Shown here: piece by piece, positions 17,246 through 24,674 of the stretch
Layout of the letters: each line of letters starts with the position of its first letter
Position numbering within the stretch: the stretch's first letter is position 1
Assembly (NCBI RefSeq): GCF_003667315.2
Contig: NZ_RCTZ02000030.1
Span: 1-35,548, forward strand
Source of the DNA: Tropicibacter alexandrii
GTDB taxonomy: Bacteria; Pseudomonadota; Alphaproteobacteria; Rhodobacterales; Rhodobacteraceae
DNA: 35,548 nt
Direction of reading: 5' to 3'
Translations under genes and position numbers: made by a program
Notes under the pieces: model-generated
The model's input: the letters and a program-made list of their open reading frames with translations, nothing else
What the model was told of the DNA's origin: nothing
The model's database searches: none

Positions 17246-17348
17246 GGATGGCTCCCTTTGTTGGCCGTGACAACAGCACCCAACATGGCACATTGCGATG
17301 CCGGAAGCGGGAGCCATCCACTTCATCAATGGAGCCTTCAATGGACGA

Positions 17349-17513
17349 CCGCTTGCCAGCGATCTCCTGCATCTCCTTGCGAATATTGGCACAGTCTGGC
17401 GGGCGTTCACGCCGGACTGTTTTGGGATCTACACCAACAAGCCTGCAGGCCCGTCGTTGCGAGATGTCGTGATCCCGCATCACCTGGAGCGCTGCGTCTC
17501 GCCGCTTGGTCAA
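17349..17513 (-). pseudogene. IS3-family orfB transposase, N-terminal part
   Basis: 55 residues starting MTKRRDAALQVMRDHDISQR and including the HTH-like RRACRLVGVDPKTVRR, ending EIAGKR exactly at the IS110-type element boundary. It starts just after the orfA stop (17,519), as expected for IS3 elements where OrfAB is made by frameshifting between the two. The rest of the gene continues at 15,964. Confidence 0.85.
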
Positions 17514-17518
17514 TGTCG

Positions 17519-17782
17519 TCAGTTCTTTCCCAGCAGGTCTTTCAGCACGACGTTGTCCAGCATGGTATCGGCCAAAAGGCGTTTGAGCTTGGCGTTCTCG
17601 TCTTCGAGCGCCTTCAGCCTGGCGGCCTCAGACACTTCCATCCCGCCATACTTGGCCTTCAACTTGTAGAACGTTGCCGTGCTCAAACCATGCCTGCGGC
17701 AAACCTCAGCCGTCGGCATGCCTGCATCCTGCTCCTTGATCATTCCGATGATCTGCGCCTCGGTAAAACGGCTCTTTCGCAT
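17519..17782 (-). CDS. IS3-family orfA (HTH DNA-binding protein)
   Basis: 87 residues: RKSRFTEAQIIGMIKEQDAG, then the helix-turn-helix PTAEVCRRHGLSTATFYKLK and a leucine-zipper-like C-terminus (LKALEDENAKLKRLLADTML). This is the standard OrfA of IS3-family elements, which recognises the inverted repeats. The frame is intact, but its partner orfB is destroyed, so the protein can at most act as a repressor or work in trans. It lies about 55 bases inside the right-hand inverted repeat. Confidence 0.93.
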   Translation of the reverse strand: MRKSRFTEAQIIGMIKEQDAGMPTAEVCRRHGLSTATFYKLKAKYGGMEVSEAARLKALEDENAKLKRLLADTMLDNVVLKDLLGKN

Positions 17783-17972
17783 GTGTCTGCTCCTTCAGGG
17801 GTGGCGCAAACTCTACATCACGGTGAGGGATTTCGCGGGGGGCAGGTCAAAACCAAAATTGCGAGCTCGAGGCTCGTTGGATGCCACTGGTTTTCCCGAC
17901 CCGGATCTGTTCGATCATTTGCCCATAGGGGTGATTGCTCTCCTCACATCGCCGACGCTCCGCCCGCAGCGG

Positions 17973-18995
17973 TCAGCAGACCGCGCCGGTTGGATCTCGG
18001 AAATCTTCTTCGCGCACAAGCATGGCCCAGACCATGCGTGCCATCTTGTTGGCCAGCGCGATGGCCACAAGCATGCGCGGCTTTCGGTTCAGCATACGCG
18101 CGAGCCATGATCCGGGCCTGCCGCCGTCGCGGCCTCTCCAATGGACGATCGACATCGCCCCCACGATCAACAGGCGTCGGATGTCGCGCTGTCCCATCTT
18201 CGAGGTCCGGCCCAGCTTCTGCTTGCCGCCACTCGAATGCTGTCGCGGCACAAGGCCAAGCCAGGCCGCAAAGTCGCGCCCTCGTCGGAACTCACCGATG
18301 TCCGGTGCGAAGGCGGTAATCGCCATCGCGCAGACCGGGCCGATCCCGGGCATGGTCTGGAGCCTCTGGGCTACCCCGTTTTCTTTCGCGGCGGCAACGA
18401 TACGGTTGTCCAGCTTTTCGATCTCGGCTCCAAGGAGGGCGATCTAATCGAGATAGAGCCGCCCCAAGTGCCGGACCAGGTCCGGCAGGTCATCCTCTTC
18501 CAGGCGAAGGGCGAGGCGCTGGACGTTGCCAATGCCCTTACCCAGGACGATGCCGTGTTCGGCAAGATGGCCGCGCAGTGCGTTCACCAGCTGGGTGCGC
18601 TGGCCGACGAGCAGATCGCGGGTGCGAAAGAGCATCGCTCGGGCTTGCTGCGCGGCGCTCTTCACCGCCACCGTCCGCATGTTCGGTCGCTGGGCCGCCT
18701 CGGCAATCGCTTCCGCTTCCGCGGCATCGTTCTTTTGCCGCTACACGAAGGGTTTGACATAGACGGGCGGGACGAGCCGGATGTCATGGCCGAGCCGGGC
18801 GAATTCCCGGCCCCAGTAATGCGCGGTGCCGCAATCCTCCATGGCCACGATACATGGCGGTAGGGCTCCCATGAACTTTGCGAACTGTGGCCGGGACAGC
18901 TTCCTGCAGAAAAACCACGCGCCCGTCCGACGTAGCGCCATGAATCTGTAAGACCTGCTTTGCCAGGTCATGCCGACGATGCTAATCTCATCCAT
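17973..18995 (-). pseudogene. Degenerate IS110-family transposase
   Basis: A full-length IS110-family transposase, of a lineage different from the intact one, can be followed on the minus strand from MDEISIVG (18,995) to GAVC (17,973). It carries two in-frame stops, TAG at 18,741-18,743 (in VKPFV*RQKNDAAEAEAI) and TAG at about 18,444. Two compensating frameshifts lie near its start: a base is missing near 18,973 and one is extra near 18,905. Restoring them turns the meaningless stretch between into the conserved GIDLAKQVLQIHGATSDGRV. The HhH MPGIGPVCA and the HSSGGK serine segment are still readable. This is an old, inactive copy. Confidence 0.88.
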
Positions 18996-19427
18996 GGATG
19001 CCTACTCTACCGATGGTGAGATCAGCATCACCATCTTGGCACATCGCGATGCCGTCGGGAGGGGGTACGCACCCCATGAAAATGACCCCCTGTCACAATC
19101 AGAAAGACTTAACCTCGCCCCGTTTCCCGCGATTCTCGTACCGTATCGCGCGCGCGTCGAAGTTGAAATATGGTTGTCTCCAGGTGGGAGGGCATTGGTT
19201 TGTAGAAAAATCTCCTTCATGGGACTCTGTTTTGCACATCGGCTGATGGCCAAGCTGCCCTTTCCCTTGGAATGCTTGTCGCGGGGCCTCGGTCACGGGT
19301 ATGCCGAGCGCGATGGTAGCTGTTCCATTGCCGCCAGATCTTCCGGCCCCAAGCGTTTCTATGCGCGAAGAGCCTCGTTTCGGGCAACGGGACTGCACAC
19401 GGACATGCCTGAACAAGTTCGAAGAAA
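18996..19427. other. Intergenic stretch, no supported gene
   Basis: Overlapping open frames exist on both strands but none has a domain, a convincing ribosome site or a plausible composition. A small hairpin (GGGGT-ACGC-ACCCC, 19,062-19,075) lies near the left side and may belong to an old element end. One minus-strand frame (19,431-19,099, TTG start) would overlap the stop of the repressor gene; I consider it unproven. Confidence 0.4.
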
Positions 19428-19754
19428 TCAAGCTTTGGTACGTGTCGCTGCTACGAGGGTCTGAGCCATGTTCAGAAGGGCCTGACGGGACTGCTCGTCA
19501 AGCTGGTCATACGCGGACATGACCGCCATCCGGCCTTCATCGTGGCCGGGTATGAACAGGATTTCCGACGACGACACTTCCAACGCCTTGGCAAGGTCTT
19601 CCAGTCGGCGCTGGTTTAGTTGCTTCTTTTGAAGCTCGATCTCCGTGTAGTACGACACCGACATTCCTGCCTTTTCGGCAACATCGCGTTGGGTGAGACC
19701 CTTAGCTTTGCGGATCTCTCTAAGCCGGTTTGTAACATCATTCTTACTTTTCAA
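19428..19754 (-). CDS. XRE-family helix-turn-helix repressor
   Basis: 108 residues. The XRE/Cro-CI type HTH occupies about 9-65: LREIRKAKGLTQRDVAEKAG, then MSVSYYTEIELQKKQLNQRR and LEDLAKALEVSSSEIL. A short helical C-terminus (about 75-105) may serve for dimerisation. There is no peptidase-type LexA domain, so it is not an SOS-cleavable repressor. It is transcribed away from the phage-like replication genes, the classical arrangement for an immunity repressor. Two related sites in the adjoining intergenic region could be its operators. Confidence 0.9.
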   Translation of the reverse strand: MKSKNDVTNRLREIRKAKGLTQRDVAEKAGMSVSYYTEIELQKKQLNQRRLEDLAKALEVSSSEILFIPGHDEGRMAVMSAYDQLDEQSRQALLNMAQTLVAATRTKA

Positions 19755-20144
19755 AGTGTTGCTCCCGATTGGTCAAGAATAGCGATGAGGTGCGAACTTT
19801 CTTCTGGCCAGATTGATCGCTATTTGCGATAAAAACGTGTATGAGGCGCAAAGTGTGTGCTCCAGCGTTCTAGGTTGGATGATCTCCCGCCTCCGTCGGT
19901 CCCGATCCGAAAAAGTTGTTTCTTTCGACAGTGCGCCCTATTCTCTTCGCCTTTGACCCATGTCTCGTTGGAGCGATATTTCGAAGTGATGCTGCTTGTA
20001 TTTTGTCTGGCTCGCCAACAGTCGAAGAATTTGGATACGTCTCGCATCCCGGAGTGTCGCATATGGCGACCAAGACGGCAAGGGGCGGCATCGAAATCAA
20101 CTAAAGCACAATGGAAGCAGAAACAGACAATACTGGAGGGTTGC
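19755..20144. promoter_or_regulatory. Divergent control region with candidate repressor operators
   Basis: The 390 bases between the repressor and the first rightward gene hold no supported gene. A perfect inverted repeat ATCGC-TATTT-GCGAT lies at 19,816-19,830. Its half ATCGCTATT recurs in the opposite orientation at 19,778-19,786, between the repressor start and the first site. Paired, related palindromes close to a repressor start fit autoregulation. Operator function is inferred. Confidence 0.45.
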
Positions 20145-20399
20145 ATGGTCAAAACCGGAGATAGTGGTGACCTGGAAGCCGACTACTTTCAGCCCACTAG
20201 AAGCATCTGCTCGTTGGGGAACTCCGAGCGCAACGCACCGCGCGCAGAGGCTAACCGGGCCACCATAGCGCGATGTCGAACCGACGGCTGGAACGTAGCC
20301 AACGACGACGGGGCCGAAGCCTGTGCCGTCTGGGACTTCGCCTGCGAGACCTTCGCACCCAGGCACCAGCCCGCGCCCCTCGGAGACCTGTTCAAATGA
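20145..20399 (+). CDS. Small protein preceding the phage-type replication genes
   Basis: 84 residues from an ATG with GGAGGG (20,135-20,140) upstream. The stop TGA overlaps the ATG of the next gene (ATGA), which supports real translation. The sequence is polar and mixed (MVKTGDSGDLEADYFQPTRS at the start; Ala/Glu/Asp/Trp-containing C-terminus ending APLGDLFK). No domain is recognised. Its place, first in the rightward operon opposite the repressor, is where lambdoid-type elements have cro- or cII-like regulators, but no HTH is visible. Confidence 0.5.
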   Translation: MVKTGDSGDLEADYFQPTRSICSLGNSERNAPRAEANRATIARCRTDGWNVANDDGAEACAVWDFACETFAPRHQPAPLGDLFK

Positions 20400-21205
20400 G
20401 CCGCGTTCGTAGGAATACGCAGTTCGCAGCTATCCCTAACGCTGCCATGCGCGACACCACGATCTCGATCGAGGCGCGCGGCCTGTTGGCCCTGATGATG
20501 GGGATGGGGGACGACTGGACCTACCGGATGTCCGACCTGATGAAGCGGTGCCAAGTCGGCAAGGACAAATACCAACGGATGATCAGAGAGCTGAAGGCTG
20601 CGGGTTATCTCGAGGTGGTGCCGGTTAAGTCCGATTCCGGGAAAATGGATGGCTTCGATTACGTGATTCACGACGAGCCCGCTTGCCGGGAAAACCGGCA
20701 GGCGGTTGAGACGCCTACCGGAGAACAAGGCGACTTAAGAAAACCAAGTTCTAAGAAAACCAATAATAAGACCCCCATACCCCCAGAGGGGGATTTGATC
20801 GGCGATTCAGGAAATCAGGATCAGGTCAAGGATCAGACCGATCCGATCGACGAGGGCTTCACCCAATTCTGGGCAAGCTGGCCGAGCCACAAGCGCAAAG
20901 CCGGGAAAGTCGACTGCGCCAAGAAATACCGCAAGGCCTGCGAGGGGACGCACCCCAAGGCTGACAAGATCGATCCAGAGACCCTGAACCGCTGCGCCGC
21001 CGCCTACGTGGCCGACCTGCGCCGTGAGGGGAAGTTGGACCAGTTTCTCAAGGCCCCACTCGCATGGCTGAACCAGCCGGGCTGGGAGCCGTTCTTGGAA
21101 ACCTCGACGCCTACGCCGCTGGATGTGCCGCATGGATGCCCGCCCGAGATCGTCGCCCGTGGGGCCAACGCGATCAAGATTTGGAAGCAATACGGGATTC
21201 GATGA
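20396..21205 (+). CDS. Phage-type replication protein with N-terminal winged HTH
   Basis: 269 residues from the ATG at 20,396. Residues about 8-75 form a winged-helix domain: NTQFAAIPNAAMRDTTISIE, EARGLLALMMGM, then a recognition region and KAAGYLEVVPV. A charged, low-complexity linker follows (about 95-150). The C-terminal domain (about 155-250) has the FTQFWASWPSHKRKAGK...FLKAPLAWLNQPGWEPF pattern of phage and plasmid replication/helicase-loader proteins. It is followed directly by a DnaB-like helicase gene with no gap. By family and context it would bind the element origin and recruit the helicase. An upstream in-frame start at 20,273 is possible but lies inside the small gene. Confidence 0.82.
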   Translation: MSRVRRNTQFAAIPNAAMRDTTISIEARGLLALMMGMGDDWTYRMSDLMKRCQVGKDKYQRMIRELKAAGYLEVVPVKSDSGKMDGFDYVIHDEPACRENRQAVETPTGEQGDLRKPSSKKTNNKTPIPPEGDLIGDSGNQDQVKDQTDPIDEGFTQFWASWPSHKRKAGKVDCAKKYRKACEGTHPKADKIDPETLNRCAAAYVADLRREGKLDQFLKAPLAWLNQPGWEPFLETSTPTPLDVPHGCPPEIVARGANAIKIWKQYGIR

Positions 21206-22053
21206 ATGGGCGAGGTTCACCACATGCAGACGACGCAGGGCGTCTCCCAGCGCATCACGCCGCACAACATCGAGCTGGAACAGCAGATCATCGGCGCGAT
21301 CCTGAACGACAACGATCTCTACCACCGCATCGGCTCGATTGTGACATCCGAGCATTTCTTCGACCCGGTTCACGCTGACATCTTCCGCCGGGCAGTCGAG
21401 CGTATTGAGCGGGATCACGTCGCCTCGGCGGTGTCCCTGAAGGCTGACATGGATTCCCACGCTGGCCTCGCCGAGCTGGGCGGCGTTCGGTATCTCGCCC
21501 GCATGGCCGGTGGGGCCGTGGCCTCCCATGCCATCGTCGACTACGCGCTGGAGCTGGTCGAGCTGCACCGCCGCCGCCAGATGCTCGGCACGTTCAAGGT
21601 GGTGGCCGATGGGTTCCACGCTGGCGAGCTGACCGCCGACAAGGCCGTGGCTGAGCTGGAGCTGCTGGTAGCCGAACAGGAGGAGAGCCGCGAGGAGCCG
21701 CGCAGCATGAGCCTCCTCAAAGCCCACACCCGGTCCCTGACCTTAATGAACGAGGCCATGCAGGGCGGCGAACACGGCATCCCAACGGGCATTGCCGATC
21801 TCGACCACCGGCTGCCCCTGCGGATGAAACGCTACACGATCCTTGCTGGCTCCACCTCGATGGGTAAGACCGGCTCGGCAATTTCGATTGCCAAGAACGC
21901 GGCAGAGCGCGGCTACGGCGTCGGGTTCGCCTCGCTGGAAATGAGCGAAGAAGACCTCGCCAACCGCATCAACTCGATGGACAGTGGCATCCCCTACAAG
22001 GCCTACGACCAGCCGATGTCCGAGGCGTCGTTTCGGAAGGTCCAAGCCATACT
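21206..22053 (+). pseudogene. DnaB-like replicative helicase, truncated
   Basis: The N-terminal DnaB domain is present (about 17-120, NIELEQQIIGAILNDNDLYH onwards), as is the first part of the RecA-like domain: Walker A AGSTSMGKT at 214-222 and the catalytic-Glu segment FASLEMSEEDLANR (E245). At about residue 280 (22,050) the similarity stops abruptly in the middle of the domain. Walker B, the DNA-binding loops and the arginine finger are missing. The frame continues to a stop at 22,315, but with basic, histidine-rich out-of-frame sequence. A full DnaB is about 450-500 residues. The gene was therefore cut by a deletion and cannot encode an active helicase. Confidence 0.87.
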
Positions 22054-22454
22054 GATCGTCGATCGATACGGCGGTGATGGATGCTGCCACCGGGATAGCG
22101 ACCGCGGCTTGCTCGAAGGGGAATTGGGTAGGCTCTCCGGCGCAGCACATGTTGCGCGGTTTCAGCGTCGGGAGTGTCACCGGGGGCATTCTCCTCCTTC
22201 GCGCGAGCCCGCTTCCAGGGCTGATCCTCGCCCGGTTCAACTTCATCGAGACCGAGCTGCCCGACTTCGCCACCTTGTGCCAGATGGTCGAGGCCGACCG
22301 ACTGATCGGTGGTGACATCCTCTACACGAAGAAGGGCGAGCCGGGCGAGGCGCTGGTCAAGCACCGGAACCCGTGTGACTTCCGGGGGTCGGCGGTGGTG
22401 CGCTGCCAGCTGCCCACTTTGCGGTTCTTCGACGACCCGCATCCGGCGGCCTGA
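22054..22454 (+). other. Junction sequence with possible gene remnant
   Basis: After the break in the helicase gene an open frame runs from about 22,056 to a TGA at 22,452-22,454, with a GTG at 22,074. Its second half (GLILARFNFIETELPDFATL, then VRCQLPTLRFFDDPHPAA) looks protein-like and may be the 3' end of a gene brought in by the deletion. I recognise no family, and the first half may be non-coding. It is followed by a terminator-like structure. Confidence 0.35.
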
Positions 22455-22480
22455 CAGCTACAAATTCGGTCCCAAAAGCG

Positions 22481-22517
22481 GCAGCTCGGAACCTCGGTTT
22501 CGGGCTGCTTTGTTTTT
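22481..22517 (+). terminator. Candidate Rho-independent terminator
   Basis: GCAGC (22,481-22,485) pairs with GCTGC (22,504-22,508), and the stem may extend with flanking AAAGC/GCTTT pairing around a bulge. It is followed at once by TTTGTTTTT. It would end rightward transcription of the phage-like operon. Stem energy was not computed. Confidence 0.45.
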
Positions 22518-22573
22518 CTGGCCCCATAGAAGCCCCGCGCGCCTCATCAGGCCTTGAAAACCTTTAACTTGCC

Positions 22574-22592
22574 AGTCCCTCCACCCGCACCA
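22574..22592 (+). repeat. Possible tRNA 3'-end fragment (attachment-site candidate)
   Basis: AGTCCCTCCACCCGCACCA has the form of a tRNA 3' end: the 3' half of a T-arm, a seven-base acceptor strand CACCCGC, discriminator A and CCA, as in leucine tRNAs of related bacteria (from memory). No matching 5' half is nearby, so no complete tRNA gene is present. It falls exactly where phage-like genes give way to host-like genes, and on the strand expected for the right-hand copy left by integration into a tRNA 3' end. The intact partner would be left of the window. Confidence 0.45.
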
Positions 22593-22767
22593 CTCTAACC
22601 GAATGACCTCGGTGCCGAATTCCACGATCCCATCAGCAAACCCGCATCGTGAAGCAGGGACCCGCATGGGGCAGGCCCCGTTCCGAATGGGCGCGACAGC
22701 CGTCGTCAGCGTTTCTGACGCGAGTCGCGGCCGCGGGACGAAGGCTCGAACTCTCGCGACAGCCCGC

Positions 22768-23685
22768 TCAGCGCCAGATCGGGTTCGACCAAGCGCGGTT
22801 TCCGGCGCGGTCCACCACCGTCACGCGCAGCCAAGGCGAGTTGGCGAAGCGGTCCAGCTCGATGCGGCCCCGGGTCATCGACATCCCGTGCAGCGCCTTG
22901 GCCGCCGAGCCATGCCCCTGCACGATGATCGCTGCGGCTGCCGTGCAGGTGACCTCGATCGTGTTGGCAGACAGGGTGATGCCGCGCAGTTCCGGCCCTT
23001 GCGAGGAATAGAAATGGCCCGCCTTCAGCGCCTCCAGCAGGGCGTCGGGGGTGTTTTCCGTGGCCTTGACCATGACCCAGCCGCCGAAATGGTCGGGCTC
23101 GGTGAAATGCGCGTCATCGGTGGCGATCAGGGTCAGGCGGCGGCCCTCGGACAGCAGCAGGTCAAGCGTGTGAAACCCGTCGGGCCGGTCGCAGCCCACG
23201 GCGCAGCCGTGGTTGTAGACCTCGACCGCATGGGCGGCCTCGATCAGGCGGGCATCGTCCAGCGTCAGGCCCGACCATTGCGGATGGGCGATGGCGACGA
23301 AGGCCCCGGCCTCGCGCGCCCGGCTTGCCAGATCGGCGGCGCTTTCCTGCCCCTCGACCGGGTGAAAGCCGGGGGCGTGGGGCGGGGTGAAATCGGCGGG
23401 CAGGCCGACGCCGACCATGTGCCACAGCTCGCCGTTCTGCATCGCGCCGGAATGCAGTTCCGCGCCGAGGATCGTGGTAAAGCTTTCGGTGCGGTACGGC
23501 ACCGTATCGGCGATGGGATAGCCGTATTCGCCGATCAGGTGATCGGTCAGCGCGATGAAGTCATAGCCCTCGTCGGCATAGCGGCGGCAGACTTCGGCGG
23601 GGTCGAGGCAGCCATCGGACAGGTTGGAATGGGTGTGCAGGTTGCCACGATAGAACCGTCCGGGCGCGGTGAAGATGTCGTGCAT
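22768..23685 (-). CDS. PHP-domain metal-dependent phosphoesterase
   Basis: 305 residues. The polymerase-and-histidinol-phosphatase (PHP) fold is evident: HTHSNLSDG with H17, H19 and D24, then ALTDH (D48, H49), GAELHSG (E76, H78), H89, the AIAHPQW strand (H134), EVYNHG, and ATDDAH (D190, D191, H193). Together these are the usual ligands of the metal centre. The C-terminal about 95 residues form a beta-rich tail seen in stand-alone PHP phosphoesterases. The substrate cannot be told from sequence; members hydrolyse small phosphate esters or nucleotides. It is transcribed away from the TPR gene and is the first host-like gene right of the possible island boundary. Confidence 0.88.
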   Translation of the reverse strand: MHDIFTAPGRFYRGNLHTHSNLSDGCLDPAEVCRRYADEGYDFIALTDHLIGEYGYPIADTVPYRTESFTTILGAELHSGAMQNGELWHMVGVGLPADFTPPHAPGFHPVEGQESAADLASRAREAGAFVAIAHPQWSGLTLDDARLIEAAHAVEVYNHGCAVGCDRPDGFHTLDLLLSEGRRLTLIATDDAHFTEPDHFGGWVMVKATENTPDALLEALKAGHFYSSQGPELRGITLSANTIEVTCTAAAAIIVQGHGSAAKALHGMSMTRGRIELDRFANSPWLRVTVVDRAGNRAWSNPIWR

Positions 23686-23754
23686 CTTGGTCTCCGTTTG
23701 TGTTGGATGCGCTGTGACACCGTCCTGTTACACCCGCATGACAAGAGGCCCGTG

Positions 23755-24315
23755 ATGATCGATTTGTCCGCCTTGCCCCGGATGTTGTCCGCTCAGGACT
23801 GGCCCGCCGCCGAGCGGCTGCTGCGCCGTGCCGCCAAGGCCAAGGGCGCGCCTGCTGCCGTGTATTATAACCTCGCCAAGGTGCTGGAGGCGCAGGGCAA
23901 GCTGGCGCAGCGCGAGACTTGGCTGCGCCGCGCGCTGGCGCTCGATCCGCGTCACGCGGCGGCGTGGTTCGAACTGGGGCGCGTGTTGCTGGACGATGCC
24001 TGTCTGCGCGAGGCCGAGGGCGCCTTTACCCATGCGCTTCGGCTGGACCCGGCGGATCGCGAGGCGCGCGGGCTGCTGCTGCGCCTGCGCTTGCGGCTGT
24101 GCGACTGGGCGGGGGCGACCGAGGCGCTGGACGGCTTGCCGGACACGCCGCAAACCCGCGCCGCCCGCTACCGCATCGCCGCCGAGACCGGCCAGCCGAC
24201 CGAGGGCTTGCGCGATACGCTGTTGTCGGATGCGCAGGCGCGGCCCGAGGCGCTCAAGGCCCTGACCCGCGTGGCGCGCGGCAGCTTGCCCTTGCGCCTG
24301 CCGGATCTCAGTTGA
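23755..24315 (+). CDS. TPR-repeat protein
   Basis: 186 residues from the ATG at 23,755 (an in-frame GTG precedes it). Two or three tetratricopeptide-like repeats are visible between about 20 and 125: AAVYYNLAKVLEAQGKLAQR, then AAAWFELGRVLLDDACLREA and THALRLDPADREARGLLLRL. The A-x-x-W/Y-x-x-L-G spacing is typical. There is no signal peptide, so a cytosolic scaffold is likely. The start of the long open frame further left is only the complement of the PHP gene. The end overlaps the convergent small gene by 8 bases. Partner unknown. Confidence 0.82.
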   Translation: MIDLSALPRMLSAQDWPAAERLLRRAAKAKGAPAAVYYNLAKVLEAQGKLAQRETWLRRALALDPRHAAAWFELGRVLLDDACLREAEGAFTHALRLDPADREARGLLLRLRLRLCDWAGATEALDGLPDTPQTRAARYRIAAETGQPTEGLRDTLLSDAQARPEALKALTRVARGSLPLRLPDLS

Positions 24316-24601
24316 TCACGTAACCGGCCTGCGCGCGCTCTGCCGATTGGGCAAAGAAGGCGACGCAGGCGCGGCGTTGCAGGTCTGTCTCGAACCCTTG
24401 CGTCTGCGCGCGGGCGCATCTGAACAGGAAGGCCGAGGGCAGGGCGAAGTCGCGCCTACACCCCTGTTCCACCAGCCCCGAGGGATAGCCGCCCGCCATC
24501 ATGAAGCCCACGCATTGCGCGCGGCGCACCTCCCACGGGTCGGTGTCGGCCTGTGCGGCACTCGCCCCGAGGGCAAGGATGAAACAGATGATGCGGGCCA
24601 T
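24308..24601 (-). CDS. Small secreted cysteine-containing protein
   Basis: 97 residues with a signal peptide (MARIICFILALGASAAQADT, cleavage near AQA). The mature part has four cysteines (one each in AQCVGF, QGCRRD, FRCARA and RACVAF), probably two disulfides. It has no recognised domain. It converges with the TPR gene, overlapping its end by 8 bases. The expected location is the periplasm. Confidence 0.75.
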   Translation of the reverse strand: MARIICFILALGASAAQADTDPWEVRRAQCVGFMMAGGYPSGLVEQGCRRDFALPSAFLFRCARAQTQGFETDLQRRACVAFFAQSAERAQAGYVIN

Positions 24602-24651
24602 GATCCTCTTTCTGTCATGAAACAGTTACAAAAGAGGAACGACGGGAAAAG

Positions 24652-24674
24652 AAAAAAGGTCCGCTAGTCGCGGA
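24652..24674 (-). terminator. Candidate Rho-independent terminator of the ABC operon
   Basis: On the minus strand TCCGC (24,670-24,674) and GCGGA (24,660-24,664), separated by five bases, form a short GC-rich stem followed by CC and six T. The stem overlaps the last codons and stop of the final operon gene. The stem is short, so strength is uncertain. Confidence 0.4.

Larger units (their letters stand above)
15965..17348 (-). mobile_element. IS110-family (IS1111-like) element inserted in IS3 orfB
   Basis: The boundaries come from reconstructing the host gene: orfB reads ...EIAGKR up to 17,349 and RRFGYRR from 15,964, restoring the usual family sequence with no lost or duplicated bases. This gives 1,384 bp and a scarless insertion. 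Near the ends, TCGTCCATTG (complement at 17,339-17,348) and TCGACCATTG (15,962-15,971) form a 9-of-10 inverted repeat. It contains one intact transposase (16,244-17,245). The upstream non-coding arm is about 103 bases and the downstream arm about 279 bases; a long downstream arm with subterminal repeats is typical of the IS1111 subgroup. Confidence 0.82.
15214..17849 (-). mobile_element. IS3-family element interrupted by an IS110-type element
   Basis: The ends are a 12-base inverted repeat (TGACCTGCCCCC at 15,214-15,225 and its complement at 17,838-17,849). Inside, on the minus strand, are orfA (17,519-17,782) and a split orfB (17,349-17,513 and 15,240-15,964). Removing the IS110-type insert (15,965-17,348) leaves about 1.25 kb, the usual size for this family. 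The element is doubly inactivated: orfB is interrupted, and its second part also has a one-base deletion near 15,855-15,860. I see no obvious target duplication outside the repeats. Confidence 0.85.

Noticed and set aside
16499-18319. Plus-strand open frame of about 606 codons over the IS elements
   Set aside because: It is the complement of the IS110 and IS3 transposase genes and has no domain of its own.
19099-19431. Possible minus-strand gene overlapping the end of the XRE repressor
   Set aside because: TTG start, no ribosome site, no domain, and an equally long frame on the other strand; not supportable.
22603-23754. Long plus-strand frame leading into the TPR gene
   Set aside because: It is antisense to the PHP phosphoesterase, which has every metal-binding motif; the real TPR gene starts at 23,755.
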